Below, one piece after another: positions 36,500 to 46,591 of a stretch of DNA of 64,000 nucleotides; position 1 is the stretch's first letter; every line of letters starts with the position of its first letter. The notes under the pieces were generated by a model. The model did not search any database. It was not told where the DNA came from and saw nothing but the letters and a program-made list of their open reading frames with translations. A program made the position numbers and the translations under genes. Source of the DNA: Streptococcus canis (GTDB lineage: Bacteria; Bacillota; Bacilli; Lactobacillales; Streptococcaceae); the NCBI RefSeq assembly GCF_900636575.1, contig NZ_LR134293.1, positions 803,001 through 867,000 on the forward strand, in the 5' to 3' direction.

Positions 36500-38155
36500 A
36501 TGAAAGGATTACAATCAAAGACATGGAAACGTGTTGGTCTTGGAACACTGACACTGGCATCAACAACTCTTTTAATGGCATGTGGAAATAAAGCTGCATC
36601 TACTGATAATAAGAATGAAATCAATTGGTACACACCAACTGAAATCATTACTCTTGATGTTTCCAAAAATACAGACACGTATTCAAGCTTAGCTATTGGG
36701 AATTCTGGTAGTAACCTTCTTCGTGTAGATGCCAAAGGAAAACTACAACCTGATTTGGCTGAAAAAGTAGATGTTTCAGAAGATGGCTTGACCTATACAG
36801 CCACCTTGCGTGATGGCTTGAAATGGTCTGACGGTAGTGATTTGACAGCTGAAGATTTTGTTTATACCTGGAAACGCATGGTGGATCCTGCGACAGCTTC
36901 TGAATATGCTTATTTAGCAACAGAATCTCACTTAAAAAATGCTGCAGATATTAACGCTGGTAAAAATACAGATTTGAATAGTTTAGGGGTTAAGGCTGAA
37001 GGTAACAAAGTCATCTTTACCTTGACAGAACCAGCTCCACAATTCAAGAGTTTGTTGTCTTTCTCTAACTTTGTTCCTCAAAAAGAATCCTTTGTAAAAG
37101 CAGCTGGCAAAGATTATGGCACATCGTCAGAAAAACAACTTTACTCTGGACCATATACAGTTAAAGATTGGAACGGTACCAGCGGCACCTTTAAGTTAGT
37201 GAAAAACAAAAATTACTGGGATGCGAAAAACGTGAAGACCCAAACGGTCAAGGTTCAAACGGTTAAAAAACCTGATACAGCCGTTCAAATGTATAAACAA
37301 GGCAAACTTGATTTTGCTAATATTTCGGGAACATCTGCCATCTACAATGCCAATAAAAAGAATAAAGATGTTATCCCAGTGTTAGAAGCAACCACTGCTT
37401 ACATGGTTTATAACCAAACAGGTTCAGTTGAAGCCTTGAGTAATCTTAAAATTCGTCAAGCCCTAAACCTAGCCACTGATCGTAAAGGAATTGTCTCTGC
37501 GGCCGTTGATACTGGTTCAAAAGCAGCGACTGGAATTGCACCCACTGGTTTAGCGAAGTTAGCTGATGGAACAGACTTAGCAGAACATGTTGCACCAGGC
37601 TACAAATACGATGACAAAGAAGCTGGCAAGCTCTTCAAAGAAGGATTGGCTGAGCTTGGAAAAGATTCCCTAAAAGTAACCATCACTGCTGATGCGGATA
37701 CTCCAGTTGCCAAAGCTTCAGTTGATTACATTAAAGAAACGTGGGAAAAAGCTCTTCCAGGGTTAACTGTTGAAGAAAAATTTGTACCGTTTAAACAACG
37801 TTTGGAAGATACTAAAAATCAAAACTTTGAAGTAGCCGTAACCCTCTGGGGAGGTGACTATCCAGAAGGCTCAACCTTCTATGGTTTGTTTAAATCAGGA
37901 TCTGCTTATAACTATGGTAAATTCACTAACTCAGATTACGATTCAGCTTATGAAAAAGCCTTAACAACAGATGCTCTTGATACTGATAAGGCTGCTGATG
38001 ATTACAAGGCTGCTGAGAAAGCTCTTTATGACAATGCTCTTTACAACCCACTTTACTTCCGTAGTGGTAAAGGTTTGCAGAACCCAAGCATTAAAGGACT
38101 TGTCCGTAACTCAACTGGTTTAAACGTTGACTTTACATACGCTTATAAAAAATAA
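36500..38155 (+). CDS. oppA: Oligopeptide-binding lipoprotein
   Basis: 551 residues, SBP family 5. Lipoprotein signal peptide with lipobox LLMACG (cysteine about residue 28). The mature part has the peptide-binding fold with LDVSKNTDTYSSLAIGNSG, YTATLRDGLKWSDGSDLTA (family signature) and IRQALNLATDRKGI. It captures peptides for import by OppBCDF and in pyogenic streptococci also supplies signalling peptides. AAGGAGG precedes the ATG. The permease genes begin 974 bases downstream, an unusually large gap. DppA-like specificity is possible, but the downstream OppBCDF set supports OppA. Confidence 0.88.
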   Translation: MKGLQSKTWKRVGLGTLTLASTTLLMACGNKAASTDNKNEINWYTPTEIITLDVSKNTDTYSSLAIGNSGSNLLRVDAKGKLQPDLAEKVDVSEDGLTYTATLRDGLKWSDGSDLTAEDFVYTWKRMVDPATASEYAYLATESHLKNAADINAGKNTDLNSLGVKAEGNKVIFTLTEPAPQFKSLLSFSNFVPQKESFVKAAGKDYGTSSEKQLYSGPYTVKDWNGTSGTFKLVKNKNYWDAKNVKTQTVKVQTVKKPDTAVQMYKQGKLDFANISGTSAIYNANKKNKDVIPVLEATTAYMVYNQTGSVEALSNLKIRQALNLATDRKGIVSAAVDTGSKAATGIAPTGLAKLADGTDLAEHVAPGYKYDDKEAGKLFKEGLAELGKDSLKVTITADADTPVAKASVDYIKETWEKALPGLTVEEKFVPFKQRLEDTKNQNFEVAVTLWGGDYPEGSTFYGLFKSGSAYNYGKFTNSDYDSAYEKALTTDALDTDKAADDYKAAEKALYDNALYNPLYFRSGKGLQNPSIKGLVRNSTGLNVDFTYAYKK

Positions 38156-38360
38156 GATAAGCAGCGCTGTAACTGATGGAAATAGGTTCAGTTAGGCTAG
38201 TTTAGTTGTTCAGATTAGTTTTTAAATGGGGCAAAGGGAGAATGGCTGTCCTTGATTATAGCAAGCCGTGTTAAGCAAGTCAGGATTCAACTATAACAGT
38301 GAGGTTTACAACATTTAGACTATCTCAATCTATTTCCAAAGCCTATGGTACCGAAATATT

Positions 38361-38392
38361 GCAAGAATTGGCCTTGGCCAGTTCTTGCTTTT
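38361..38392 (+). terminator. Hairpin downstream of oppA
   Basis: GCAAGAATTGGCC (38361-38373) pairs with GGCCAGTTCTTGC (38376-38388), 13 bp with a 2-base loop and a short T run. Likely gives an oppA-only transcript with partial read-through. Confidence 0.8.
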
Positions 38393-38449
38393 GTTAGAGG
38401 AGACGTTTGAAAACATCAAAGTTAACTGATTTATTGCTTACCCTAATGT

Positions 38450-38910
38450 CGAGCGTACTAAAGAGAGGTTTTGAAATCTGATTTTTGCCATTCAGCAACA
38501 CAGAATCCATGTTGTTGTGCAAAACAAACAGCGTCTTGAACAGACAGTGTGTTATCAGAATTTCTGATTTCGGTCAGTCCCTGTCAAACAGGCTTGTAAC
38601 AGTCTTGCTTTACAGAGAACTTGGTAACTAAAAACGAGTAATCTGCGACAGATAGCGATAATCGTTTTTCGGTGTCCACGTCGTTTCTTGAATTTGAGAT
38701 ACTTGTTTCTCAGTTCTGGGTGCTTGTTAGCCTTGACAACAGCGTTTGCGATTTGAACAAGAAATGGTAGGTATTGTCCTTCTTTAGGAATACGAGTAGA
38801 AAACGTTTCCCAGCGCTTTCATTGTGAGCAGGAACAAGACCAGCCCAAGACCCAAGTTTTCTAACTGAAATAAAGACAGTTATATCACACCCAATGTCTG
38901 ACGAGTTGTT
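38450..38910 (-). mobile_element. IS110/IS116-family transposase remnant
   Basis: Reverse-strand reading gives DITVFISVRKLGSWAGLVPA followed by HNESAGK (from about 38896), then QYLPFLVQIANAVVKANKHP and LKFKKRRGHRKTIIAI, the Transposase_20 region of IS110-type enzymes. Frameshifts and stops interrupt it, and a further degraded tail (NSDNTLSVQDAVCFAQQHGF) continues to about 38460. No N-terminal DEDD domain or element ends are seen. It explains most of the 974-base gap between oppA and oppB; 38910-39129 holds nothing I can recognise. Confidence 0.78.
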
Positions 38911-39129
38911 TATTCAAGGATAAGTTTACGTGCTCTTGGTCACAGTTAGTTATGCTTGAGGAAATGGGCTACCCCTATAAATATGCGAGCTAGTGGCTCT
39001 GCCTCTCACTTACTCTTTTCCCCGTGATTTGTAGTAGTGATAGGTCTTCTCATTTATATTATAGAACAAAAGAAAGAGCGCAATACTTTTTCATTCAGTG
39101 TTGTGCCTTGAGTGAAACGAAAGGAATGA

Positions 39130-40053
39130 ATGATAATGATGACGAAATATCTATTAAAGCGTGTGGCTATTTTGCTAGCGACATTAGGGGTTGTGGTTAC
39201 TCTCTCTTTCTTTTTGATGCAAGTCATGCCGGGGACCCCCTACAATAATCCTAAATTAACAGACGAGATGATTGCCATCATGAATAAACAATATGGGTTG
39301 GATAAACCCTTATGGCAGCAGTATGTGAAATATCTTTTGGACATTCTTCATGGTGATTTTGGGACCAGTTACCAATCCATCAATCAGTCAGTGACCAAAC
39401 TGATTTCACAACGTTTGGGCGTTTCTGTCCATTTGGGGCTTCAAGCTCTTGTGGTGGGAATCAGCTCTGGTTTGTTTGTTGGAGCGGTTTCAGCTCGAAA
39501 TAAAAACAATAAGATTGATGCCGTCTTGAGTGTGATTTCCACACTTGGTATTTCTGTGCCAGCCTTTATTATTGGGTTATTGTTGTTGGACTATTTTGGG
39601 TTCAAATGGGCTTTGTTGCCACTTTCTGGCTGGGGAACCTTTGGGCAAACCATCTTGCCAACCTTAGCCTTAGCTATTCCAGTCTTTGCCCAAGTGACTC
39701 GTTTCTTCCGTAGTGAGATGATTGAAACCCTTAATTCTGACTATATCCAATTGGCACGTGCCAAGGGATTGACCAAGCGTCAAGTGACCAGGAAACACGC
39801 CTATCGGAATTCGATGATTCCTGTTTTAACCCTAGTGGGCCCTATGGCTGCTAATATTTTGACGGGGTCAGCCTTGATTGAGCAAATTTTTTCAATTCCT
39901 GGAATTGGGCAGCAATTTGTGTCGTCCATCCCAACCAAGGATTATCCTGTGATTATGGGAACAACCATTGTATATGCTCTTATGTTGATGGTAGCTATCT
40001 TGGTAACTGATATTATCATTAGTATAGCGGACCCACGTGTGCGTTTGGGATAG
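39130..40053 (+). CDS. oppB: Oligopeptide ABC transporter permease OppB
   Basis: 307 residues, six helices. Starts with the family N-terminus (YLLKRVAILLATLGVVVTLS, FFLMQVMPGTPYNNP) and carries the EAA-loop equivalent YIQLARAKGLTKRQVTRKHA (about 206-226) that docks the ATPases. GAAAGGA is 6-7 bases before the ATG at 39130; 39136 and 39139 are alternative starts. Forms the membrane pore with OppC. Lies 9 bases before oppC. No convincing promoter is visible directly upstream, so expression may depend on read-through from oppA across the IS remnant. Confidence 0.9.
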   Translation: MIMMTKYLLKRVAILLATLGVVVTLSFFLMQVMPGTPYNNPKLTDEMIAIMNKQYGLDKPLWQQYVKYLLDILHGDFGTSYQSINQSVTKLISQRLGVSVHLGLQALVVGISSGLFVGAVSARNKNNKIDAVLSVISTLGISVPAFIIGLLLLDYFGFKWALLPLSGWGTFGQTILPTLALAIPVFAQVTRFFRSEMIETLNSDYIQLARAKGLTKRQVTRKHAYRNSMIPVLTLVGPMAANILTGSALIEQIFSIPGIGQQFVSSIPTKDYPVIMGTTIVYALMLMVAILVTDIIISIADPRVRLG

Positions 40054-40062
40054 GAGAGTGTT

Positions 40063-41094
40063 ATGCTAGAAGAAAGAAAATCATTTCAACTTGTGGGAGC
40101 AGGAAGCTCTGATTCACAAGAAAAAATTCAAAAGCCAGCACTGTCTTTTCTGCAAGATGCTTGGCGTCGTTTAAAACATAATAAGTTAGCTGTTCTTGCG
40201 ATGGGATTTTTAGTCATTCTACTGGTCTTTTCGATGGGGTCAAATGCAGTGGTTTCTAAGCAAGATGCCAATAGTTTTAACAGTAAGGAAGTTAGCATTT
40301 ACCGTAATTTACCTCCTAAATTGAGCAGTAGCTTGCCATTTTGGAACGGAACCATTACCTATGCTGGAAATACGGAGGCCAATGATGCTTATGCTGACCA
40401 AGGTGTCCCAGAAGGGGAAACATTTCTATTAGGAACGGATAATCTGGGACGTAGTCTTGGTAAACGCATTACGGTGGGTATTCGGATTTCGCTTTTGATT
40501 GCTATCGTCGCAACCTTAATTGACCTTATTATCGGGGTCACTTACGGGTTAGTCTCTGGATTTACTGGAGGTAAGGTGGATACGCTTATGCAACGGATTA
40601 TTGAGATTATTTCCTCTATTCCTAACTTGGTTATTGTAACCATGTTGGGACTCTTGCTTGGAAATGGAGTAACCTCAATTATTATTTCGATTGCGATTGT
40701 GGGTTGGACCTCTATGGCTAGGCAGGTGCGTAATTTGACCTTATCTTACCGTGAACGCGACTTTGTGTTAGCCTCTCGGGCATTAGGCGAAAGCAATGTC
40801 AAAATTGCCTTTAAACATGTTTTGCCAAATATTTCAGGAATTATCATTGTGCAAATCATGATGACAGTACCAAGTGCCATTATGTATGAATCAGTCTTGT
40901 CTGCCATCAACCTCGGTGTCAAACCACCGACTGCTTCACTTGGCTCTTTGATTACCGATGCTCAGGAAAACTTGCAATATTACCCTTATCAAGTCTTGCT
41001 TCCAGCTCTTGCTTTAGTTTTTATTTCCTTGGCATTTATTCTTTTAGGAGATGGGCTACGCGATGCCTTTGATCCAAAATCAAGTAACGAATAG
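40063..41094 (+). CDS. oppC: Oligopeptide ABC transporter permease OppC
   Basis: 343 residues. A cytoplasmic N-terminal segment (1-45) and first helix (about 46-62) are followed by a long external loop (about 65-130, ending GTDNLGRSLGKRI, typical of OppC/DppC), then five helices. The ATPase-docking loop is DFVLASRALGESNVKIAFKH. Pairs with OppB. GGAGAG precedes the ATG; oppD begins 11 bases after the stop. Confidence 0.92.
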   Translation: MLEERKSFQLVGAGSSDSQEKIQKPALSFLQDAWRRLKHNKLAVLAMGFLVILLVFSMGSNAVVSKQDANSFNSKEVSIYRNLPPKLSSSLPFWNGTITYAGNTEANDAYADQGVPEGETFLLGTDNLGRSLGKRITVGIRISLLIAIVATLIDLIIGVTYGLVSGFTGGKVDTLMQRIIEIISSIPNLVIVTMLGLLLGNGVTSIIISIAIVGWTSMARQVRNLTLSYRERDFVLASRALGESNVKIAFKHVLPNISGIIIVQIMMTVPSAIMYESVLSAINLGVKPPTASLGSLITDAQENLQYYPYQVLLPALALVFISLAFILLGDGLRDAFDPKSSNE

Positions 41095-41105
41095 GAGGAG
41101 AACAA

Positions 41106-42155
41106 ATGACAAACGAAACCATTTTAAGTGTTAAAAACCTCCACGTTGATTTCAAAACCTATGCAGGGGATGTGAAAGCTATTCGAGATATTAGTTTTGA
41201 CCTCAAAAAAGGAGAAACGCTTGCGATTGTTGGGGAATCTGGATCAGGAAAATCAGTGACCACTAGGACCTTGATGGGCTTAAATGCTAAAAATGCTAAC
41301 CTTTCTGGGGAGATTGATTTTAAAGGAAAAAAACTCAATGCCCTTAAGGAAGAAGAATGGGTTAAGGTGCGTGGTAAAGAAATTGCCATGATTTTCCAAG
41401 ATCCAATGACCAGTCTCGATCCAACGATGAAAATCGGAATGCAGATTGCTGAAACGATTTTAATCCACGAAAAGATTAATAAGCAAGAAGCCTTAAACCG
41501 TGCTCTTGAATTGATGCGTCAGGTAGGTATTCCAAATGCCAAAGAGCATGTCAATGATTACCCACATCAGTGGTCAGGAGGGATGCGTCAACGGGCTGTG
41601 ATTGCCATTGCTCTTGCGGCTAATCCTGAAATTCTCATTGCTGATGAGCCGACCACAGCTCTTGATGTGACCATTCAGGCACAGATTTTAAGGTTAATGA
41701 AAGAGATTCAAAAGCAAACCCAATCGTCTATTATTTTTATTACCCATGATCTCGGTGTTGTAGCAGGAATGGCTGACCGTGTAGCGGTGATGTATGCTGG
41801 AAAAATCGTTGAATATGGAACAGTTGACGAAGTCTTTTATAACCCACAACATCCTTACACTTGGGGATTACTCAACTCCATGCCAACGACAGATATTGCT
41901 TCAGGGAGTTTAGCATCTATTCCAGGAACGCCCCCTGACTTGCTCAATCCTCCTAAGGGGGATGCTTTTGCAGCCCGCAATGCATTTGCCTTGGATATTG
42001 ATCATGTGGAGGCTCCCCCCATGTTTAAGGTCAGTGAGACCCATTACGCTGCAACTTGGTTATTAGACGAGCGAGCACCAAAAGTAACTCCCCCAGCTCA
42101 AATTCAAAAACGCTGGGCTAAGTGGCAAAAACGCGAAGGGAGACAAGCTAAATGA
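41106..42155 (+). CDS. oppD: Oligopeptide ABC transporter ATPase OppD
   Basis: 349 residues. Walker A GESGSGKS (about 43-50), Q-loop FQDPMTSLDP, signature SGGMRQR, Walker B ILIADEPTTALD, and the C-terminal oligopeptide-transporter extension with NPQHPYTWGLLNSMP. In many OppD proteins that extension carries a cysteine cluster for an iron-sulfur centre; here cysteines are absent from it. Ends overlapping oppF by 4 bases (ATGA). Confidence 0.94.
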   Translation: MTNETILSVKNLHVDFKTYAGDVKAIRDISFDLKKGETLAIVGESGSGKSVTTRTLMGLNAKNANLSGEIDFKGKKLNALKEEEWVKVRGKEIAMIFQDPMTSLDPTMKIGMQIAETILIHEKINKQEALNRALELMRQVGIPNAKEHVNDYPHQWSGGMRQRAVIAIALAANPEILIADEPTTALDVTIQAQILRLMKEIQKQTQSSIIFITHDLGVVAGMADRVAVMYAGKIVEYGTVDEVFYNPQHPYTWGLLNSMPTTDIASGSLASIPGTPPDLLNPPKGDAFAARNAFALDIDHVEAPPMFKVSETHYAATWLLDERAPKVTPPAQIQKRWAKWQKREGRQAK

Positions 42156-43084
42156 ATGACAATCGAAAAAAATTAGTAGCCTTAAAAAATGTCTCCCTAA
42201 CTTTCAATAAAGGCAAGAAAAACGAAGTTAAGGCTATTGATAACGTTAGTTTTGATATTTATGAAGGCGAAGTCTTTGGACTGGTGGGGGAATCAGGGTC
42301 AGGGAAAACAACAGTTGGCCGTGCGATTCTGAAACTTTATGATATTAGTGAAGGAGAAATCATTTTTAATGGTGAAACTGTTTCTCACCTGAAAGGGAAA
42401 GACTTGCGGACCTTCCGTAAGGATGCCCAAATGATTTTCCAAGACCCTCAGGCCAGTCTCAATGGTCGTATGAAAATTAGAGATATTGTGGCAGAAGGGC
42501 TAGATATTCATGGCCTGACAACTTCAAAAGCAGAGCGAGAAGAGCGGGTGCAAGAACTCCTTGACTTGGTTGGATTGAATAAGGACCATTTAACCCGTTA
42601 CCCGCATGAATTTTCAGGAGGGCAACGTCAGCGGATTGGGATTGCCCGCGCTTTGGCGGTTAAACCTAAATTTATCATTGCTGATGAACCTATCTCAGCT
42701 CTCGATGTGTCCATTCAGGCACAGGTGGTTAATTTGATGCAAAAACTTCAGCACAAACGTGGCTTGACCTATCTCTTTATTGCTCATGACTTGTCCATGG
42801 TTAAATACATTTCTGACCGTATTGGCGTCATGCATTGGGGCAAAATGTTGGAGATTGGGACATCAGATGATGTTTACAATCATCCCATTCACCCCTACAC
42901 CCAGTGTCTGCTTTCGGCTATTCCTGAGCCAGATCCTGACAAAGAACGGCAACGTGTGGCTGATGTTTACGACCCTAGTCAAGAATTGGACGGTCAGGAG
43001 CGCCAAATGCACGAAATTACCCCAGGGCATTTTGTTTTAGCTACCCAAGAAGAAGCTGACCATTATCGACGTGACTATCGTTAA
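42152..43084 (+). CDS. oppF: Oligopeptide ABC transporter ATPase OppF
   Basis: 310 residues. Walker A GESGSGKTT (about 46-54), signature SGGQRQR, Walker B FIIADEPISALD, H-loop IAHDLSMV and the C-terminal HPYTQCLLSAIPEPDP motif of the OppF group. Forms the ATPase heterodimer with OppD. Its ATG overlaps the oppD stop. Closed by a long terminator at 43112-43164. Confidence 0.95.
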   Translation: MNDNRKKLVALKNVSLTFNKGKKNEVKAIDNVSFDIYEGEVFGLVGESGSGKTTVGRAILKLYDISEGEIIFNGETVSHLKGKDLRTFRKDAQMIFQDPQASLNGRMKIRDIVAEGLDIHGLTTSKAEREERVQELLDLVGLNKDHLTRYPHEFSGGQRQRIGIARALAVKPKFIIADEPISALDVSIQAQVVNLMQKLQHKRGLTYLFIAHDLSMVKYISDRIGVMHWGKMLEIGTSDDVYNHPIHPYTQCLLSAIPEPDPDKERQRVADVYDPSQELDGQERQMHEITPGHFVLATQEEADHYRRDYR

Positions 43085-43111
43085 GTAGTGATAGAATAAT
43101 TGATACATTAG

Positions 43112-43164
43112 AAAAAGGATTGCTGAAAACCTTGCATTTGGTTTTGTAGTCAATCTTTTTTTTG
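43112..43164 (+). terminator. opp operon terminator
   Basis: AAAAAGGATTGCTGAAAACC pairs with GGTTTTGTAGTCAATCTTTTT, followed by more T. Confidence 0.88.
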
Positions 43165-43225
43165 ATGGGAAAAATATTTCGATTTTGTTTAACAAATGAG
43201 GGGTTGAGCCTAGCTTGTTGAGAAG

Positions 43226-43260
43226 GAGAACAAAAAAACACGAGCCTGTAAACTCGTGTT
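43226..43260 (-). terminator. rnjA terminator
   Basis: On the minus strand AACACGAG and CTCGTGT form the stem, followed by T7 (plus-strand A run at 43232-43238). Confidence 0.85.
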
Positions 43261-43266
43261 AAGAGA

Positions 43267-44949
43267 TTAGTCTTTGTCAGGTGTCAAGACCATCGGAATG
43301 ATAATAGGCTCACGTTCGGTCTTTTCATACAAGAAGGGACGAAGAGCGTTGACAATGGCACCGTTGACTGATTGGATGCTGGCATCCTTGTTTTTCAAGG
43401 CAATACGGATAGCATTGAACAAGACACGCTGGCTTTCGCGAATCAAGTCGCCTGACTCACGCATGTAAATGAAACCTCGGCTCAGAATATCTGGTCCAGC
43501 GAGAATCATTTGAGTCTCAAAATCAACAGTAGCAACAGCTAGAACAACTCCATCTTCTGACAAATCACGACGGTCTCTCAAGACAGCTGTACCAATATCA
43601 CCAATACCATTTCCATCTACATAAATATCTTGGGCATTGAAATGACCTGCAATACGGGCACTGTTACTTGTCAAGGCAAGGACATCACCGTTTTCCATGA
43701 TAAAGATATTTTCCTTTGGAATGCCAGTGTCCATAGCAAGGCCTGCGTGGACTTTTTGCATGCGGTATTCCCCATGAACAGGCATGAAATATTTTGGCTT
43801 AATCAAGGACAACATAAGTTTTTGTTCTTGCTGACCACCATGCCCTGAAGTGTGGATATTATTTACTTTTCCGTGGATAACGTCAACGCCAGCTTCTTGG
43901 ATGGTGTTGATCAGTTTGTTGACACTTGTGGTGTTTCCTGGGATTGGGCTAGATGAGAAGATAACGGTATCGCCTGGTTGCAAGCTAACTTGGCGATGGG
44001 TTCCGTTGGCGATACGAGCAAGCGCTGCCATTGATTCTCCTTGACTACCGGTACACATGATCAATACTTCATTGGCATGGTAGTTTTTTAGCTCATTTGC
44101 TTCAATAAAGGTATCTTTTGGAACCTTGATGTAGCCAAGTTCAATCCCGTTAACGATTGCTTTTTCCATTGACCGTCCGAAAACAGCAATTTTACGTCCG
44201 GTTTTAACAGCAGCTTCAGCAGCTTGTTGCAAGCGGTAGATATTTGAAGCAAAGGAAGCGAAAATAATGCGTCCATGAATGCCTTCGATGATTTTTAAAA
44301 TGGATTGGCCAACCACTTTTTCAGAATTGGTAAAGGTTGGTATCTCAGCATTAGTTGAATCTGATAGTAAGCAAAGAACGCCTTCCTCACCAAGCGCAGC
44401 CATACGGTGCAAGTCAGCTGGGTCTCCTACTGGGGTAAAGTCGAACTTAAAGTCCCCTGTACAGATGATTTTTCCTTGTGGGGTATGAATCACAATACCA
44501 AGAGGTTCTGGAATGGAGTGAGTCGTCCTAAAGAAGGTCACCCTCATGTTTTTGAAGGTTAGCTCAGTGTTATGATTGATTTCATGGACAGTAGCATCAC
44601 GCCAGAGACCATGTTCTTCCAATTTGCCGCGAATAAGAGCGAGCGCTAAAGGCCCTGCATAGACAGGGATATTAGCCTGTTTGAGTAGGAATGGAATCCC
44701 ACCAATGTGGTCCTCATGGCCGTGTGTAATCACGAGGGCTTTGACACGATCTAAATTATCAACAATGTAGGAATAGTCTGGAATAACGTAGTCAATTCCC
44801 AATAAGTCATCTTCTGGGAATTTGATACCAGCATCAACGATGATAATCTCATCTTTGTATTCAATACCGTAGGTGTTTTTTCCGATTTCCCCAAGTCCAC
44901 CAATGGCAAAAACCCCAACTTCATTAGGTTTTAAACTGATATTTGTCAT
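43267..44949 (-). CDS. rnjA: Ribonuclease J1
   Basis: 560 residues, full length. Metallo-beta-lactamase/beta-CASP nuclease with endo- and 5'-3' exonuclease activity, central to mRNA decay in Firmicutes. Motif 2 is [10 protein letters not shown] (about 74-83), followed by CTGDFKFD, the beta-CASP region ([23 protein letters not shown]) and PVHGEYRM. The C-terminal domain (about 450-560) is present. Its ATG is 1 base after the rpoY stop codon, the conserved rpoY-rnjA pair. Divergent from the tsaB operon. Confidence 0.97.
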   Translation of the reverse strand: MTNISLKPNEVGVFAIGGLGEIGKNTYGIEYKDEIIIVDAGIKFPEDDLLGIDYVIPDYSYIVDNLDRVKALVITHGHEDHIGGIPFLLKQANIPVYAGPLALALIRGKLEEHGLWRDATVHEINHNTELTFKNMRVTFFRTTHSIPEPLGIVIHTPQGKIICTGDFKFDFTPVGDPADLHRMAALGEEGVLCLLSDSTNAEIPTFTNSEKVVGQSILKIIEGIHGRIIFASFASNIYRLQQAAEAAVKTGRKIAVFGRSMEKAIVNGIELGYIKVPKDTFIEANELKNYHANEVLIMCTGSQGESMAALARIANGTHRQVSLQPGDTVIFSSSPIPGNTTSVNKLINTIQEAGVDVIHGKVNNIHTSGHGGQQEQKLMLSLIKPKYFMPVHGEYRMQKVHAGLAMDTGIPKENIFIMENGDVLALTSNSARIAGHFNAQDIYVDGNGIGDIGTAVLRDRRDLSEDGVVLAVATVDFETQMILAGPDILSRGFIYMRESGDLIRESQRVLFNAIRIALKNKDASIQSVNGAIVNALRPFLYEKTEREPIIIPMVLTPDKD

Positions 44950-44950
44950 T

Positions 44951-45181
44951 TTAAAACTCCGTTAATTCAAAAACACCAGTTTCTTTTTCGTAATCAAGGT
45001 GTTTGTCAGAAAGTAACTCGATAAATTCGACATTGTAATCAGTATGTTCTTCAACGAGTTTGCGTGCTTTGATACGGCCGTCAAGTTCGTCAGCAGCATC
45101 AATCTCAAGGTAAAGTGCTTTGGTATTCTCGCGACGTGGGCTCTGGTCTTTTGTTTCTTGATAGAAAACTTTATAAATCAT
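44951..45181 (-). CDS. rpoY: RNA polymerase epsilon subunit
   Basis: 76 residues from the ATG at 45181, giving [20 protein letters not shown], the family N-terminus; the longer frame from 45211 adds ten unrelated residues and is rejected. RpoY (YkzG) is a small auxiliary subunit of Firmicute RNA polymerase. It is followed directly by rnjA, as in most streptococci. GAAAGGAC lies upstream of the ATG. The leader contains a perfect 9-bp hairpin. Confidence 0.94.
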   Translation of the reverse strand: MIYKVFYQETKDQSPRRENTKALYLEIDAADELDGRIKARKLVEEHTDYNVEFIELLSDKHLDYEKETGVFELTEF

Positions 45182-45233
45182 TTTGTTATTAGTCCTTTCG
45201 TTATGAATCAATTATCCAAACAATAATAAATAG

Positions 45234-45333
45234 GTCAAAACGCTAAGTAGGTGTCGTTTTGACGGTTTTATATGTTGTCATTATTGTGTAGTAGATTAAT
45301 TCCTGATTCTGTGCAATTACTAAAATTATACCA
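45234..45333 (-). promoter_or_regulatory. rpoY-rnjA promoter and leader hairpin
   Basis: Minus-strand extended -10 TGGTATAAT (45325-45333) gives a leader of about 135 bases. GTCAAAACG (45234-45242) and CGTTTTGAC (45255-45263) form a perfect 9-bp stem in it, without a U run, so it is not a terminator. Confidence 0.6.
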
Positions 45334-45465
45334 TAAAGTCGCTCTTTAGTAAAAAGTTTCGATGAAATTATTCCTCTGTTTGAGTCTTGCTAAGAATGCC
45401 TTTTTGTTGCTGGCTCTTAATTTGTGTTATAATTGAAAAGAGAAATTGCACTAGAAAGACAAAAC

Positions 45466-46164
45466 ATGAAAATACTTGCATTTGATACCTCAAATAAAAC
45501 CCTTTCCCTTGCCATCCTAGAGAATGAATTGCTTTTGGCGGATATGACACTTAATATCAAGAAAAATCATAGCATTAGCCTCATGCCTGCTATTGATTTT
45601 TTGATGACTTCTGCTGGCCTTAAGCCCAAGGATTTGGAACGAATTGTAGTAGCGAAAGGACCTGGATCTTATACGGGGTTACGAGTGGCAGTTGCGACTG
45701 CTAAAATGCTGGCTTACAGTTTAGGGATTGACCTAGTGGGCGTTTCCAGTTTGTATGCCTTGGCAGCAAGTGCCTGCAAGCAGTATCCTGATAGTTTGGT
45801 GGTGCCCTTGATTGATGCCAGACGCCAAAATGCTTATGTAGGTTATTACCGTCAAGGGGAATTGGTTCTGCCAGAAGGTCATGCTGCTTTAGAGGTTATT
45901 TTGAATCAATTAGAAAGAGAGACTAGTCTCACTTTCGTTGGAGAGACAACTCCCTTTGCTGAGCAAATCCTAGCAAGGTTTCCTCGAGCAAGAATCATGC
46001 CAACGCTCCCTTCAGCCTATGAGTGTGGTCTTTTAGGACAAGGATTGGCACCAGAAAACGTCGATGCCTTTGTTCCTCATTACCTCAAGCGAGTAGAGGC
46101 TGAAGAAAACTGGTTGAAAAACCATCGAGCCAGTGATGACAGCCAATACATTAAGCGAGTCTAA
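45466..46164 (+). CDS. tsaB: tRNA t6A synthesis protein TsaB
   Basis: 232 residues from the ATG at 45466 (MKILAFDTSNKTLSLAILEN), about 30 bases after an extended -10, TGTTATAAT (45425-45433). TsaB is the inactive ASKHA partner of TsaD in the complex that makes threonylcarbamoyladenosine at tRNA position 37. Motifs: KNHSISLMPAIDFL and VAKGPGSYTGLRVAVATAKM. First gene of tsaB-rimI-tsaD; rimI starts 1 base after its stop codon. Confidence 0.94.
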   Translation: MKILAFDTSNKTLSLAILENELLLADMTLNIKKNHSISLMPAIDFLMTSAGLKPKDLERIVVAKGPGSYTGLRVAVATAKMLAYSLGIDLVGVSSLYALAASACKQYPDSLVVPLIDARRQNAYVGYYRQGELVLPEGHAALEVILNQLERETSLTFVGETTPFAEQILARFPRARIMPTLPSAYECGLLGQGLAPENVDAFVPHYLKRVEAEENWLKNHRASDDSQYIKRV

Positions 46165-46165
46165 G

Positions 46166-46591
46166 ATGAGAACACTTGAAGAACAAGCAAAAGCTGTCCA
46201 TCAGCTTCTTGAAATAACTTATGAAAGGTCTCCTTGGACTTGGGAGCAAGTATTGGCAGATATGCGGCAAGAGCAGACCGACTATTTTATGATTTACGAG
46301 CAAGGTGATTTAGTGGGCTTTTTGGCCATCCAAAATCTAATTGGGGAGACAGAGATTACTAATATTGCAGTCTTACCCAGCCATCAAGGTCAAGGTCTTG
46401 CCTCCCAATTGATGGCACATTTGGATGACTTGGTTGGGGATATTTTTTTAGAAGTAAGAGAATCAAATCGTAAAGCTCAAGGCTTGTATCGGAAGTTTGG
46501 TTTTGAACTTGTCGGCAAAAGGCAGGCTTATTACCATAATCCTACTGAGGCGGCCTTGGTGATGAAACGGGAAGGAAAACATGATAGATAG
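46166..46591 (+). CDS. rimI: Ribosomal protein alanine N-acetyltransferase-type GNAT
   Basis: 141 residues from the ATG at 46166. GNAT fold with acetyl-CoA loop [15 protein letters not shown] (about 73-87) and the C-terminal [13 protein letters not shown] signature of RimI. RimI acetylates the N-terminus of S18 in enterobacteria; in Firmicutes the target is less certain. Located between tsaB and tsaD, the conserved streptococcal order. Its end overlaps tsaD by 11 bases. Confidence 0.92.
   Translation: MRTLEEQAKAVHQLLEITYERSPWTWEQVLADMRQEQTDYFMIYEQGDLVGFLAIQNLIGETEITNIAVLPSHQGQGLASQLMAHLDDLVGDIFLEVRESNRKAQGLYRKFGFELVGKRQAYYHNPTEAALVMKREGKHDR

Noticed and set aside
39024..39248. 74-codon frame spanning the start of oppB
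   Set aside because: Overlaps the conserved OppB N-terminus in another frame and has no ribosome site.
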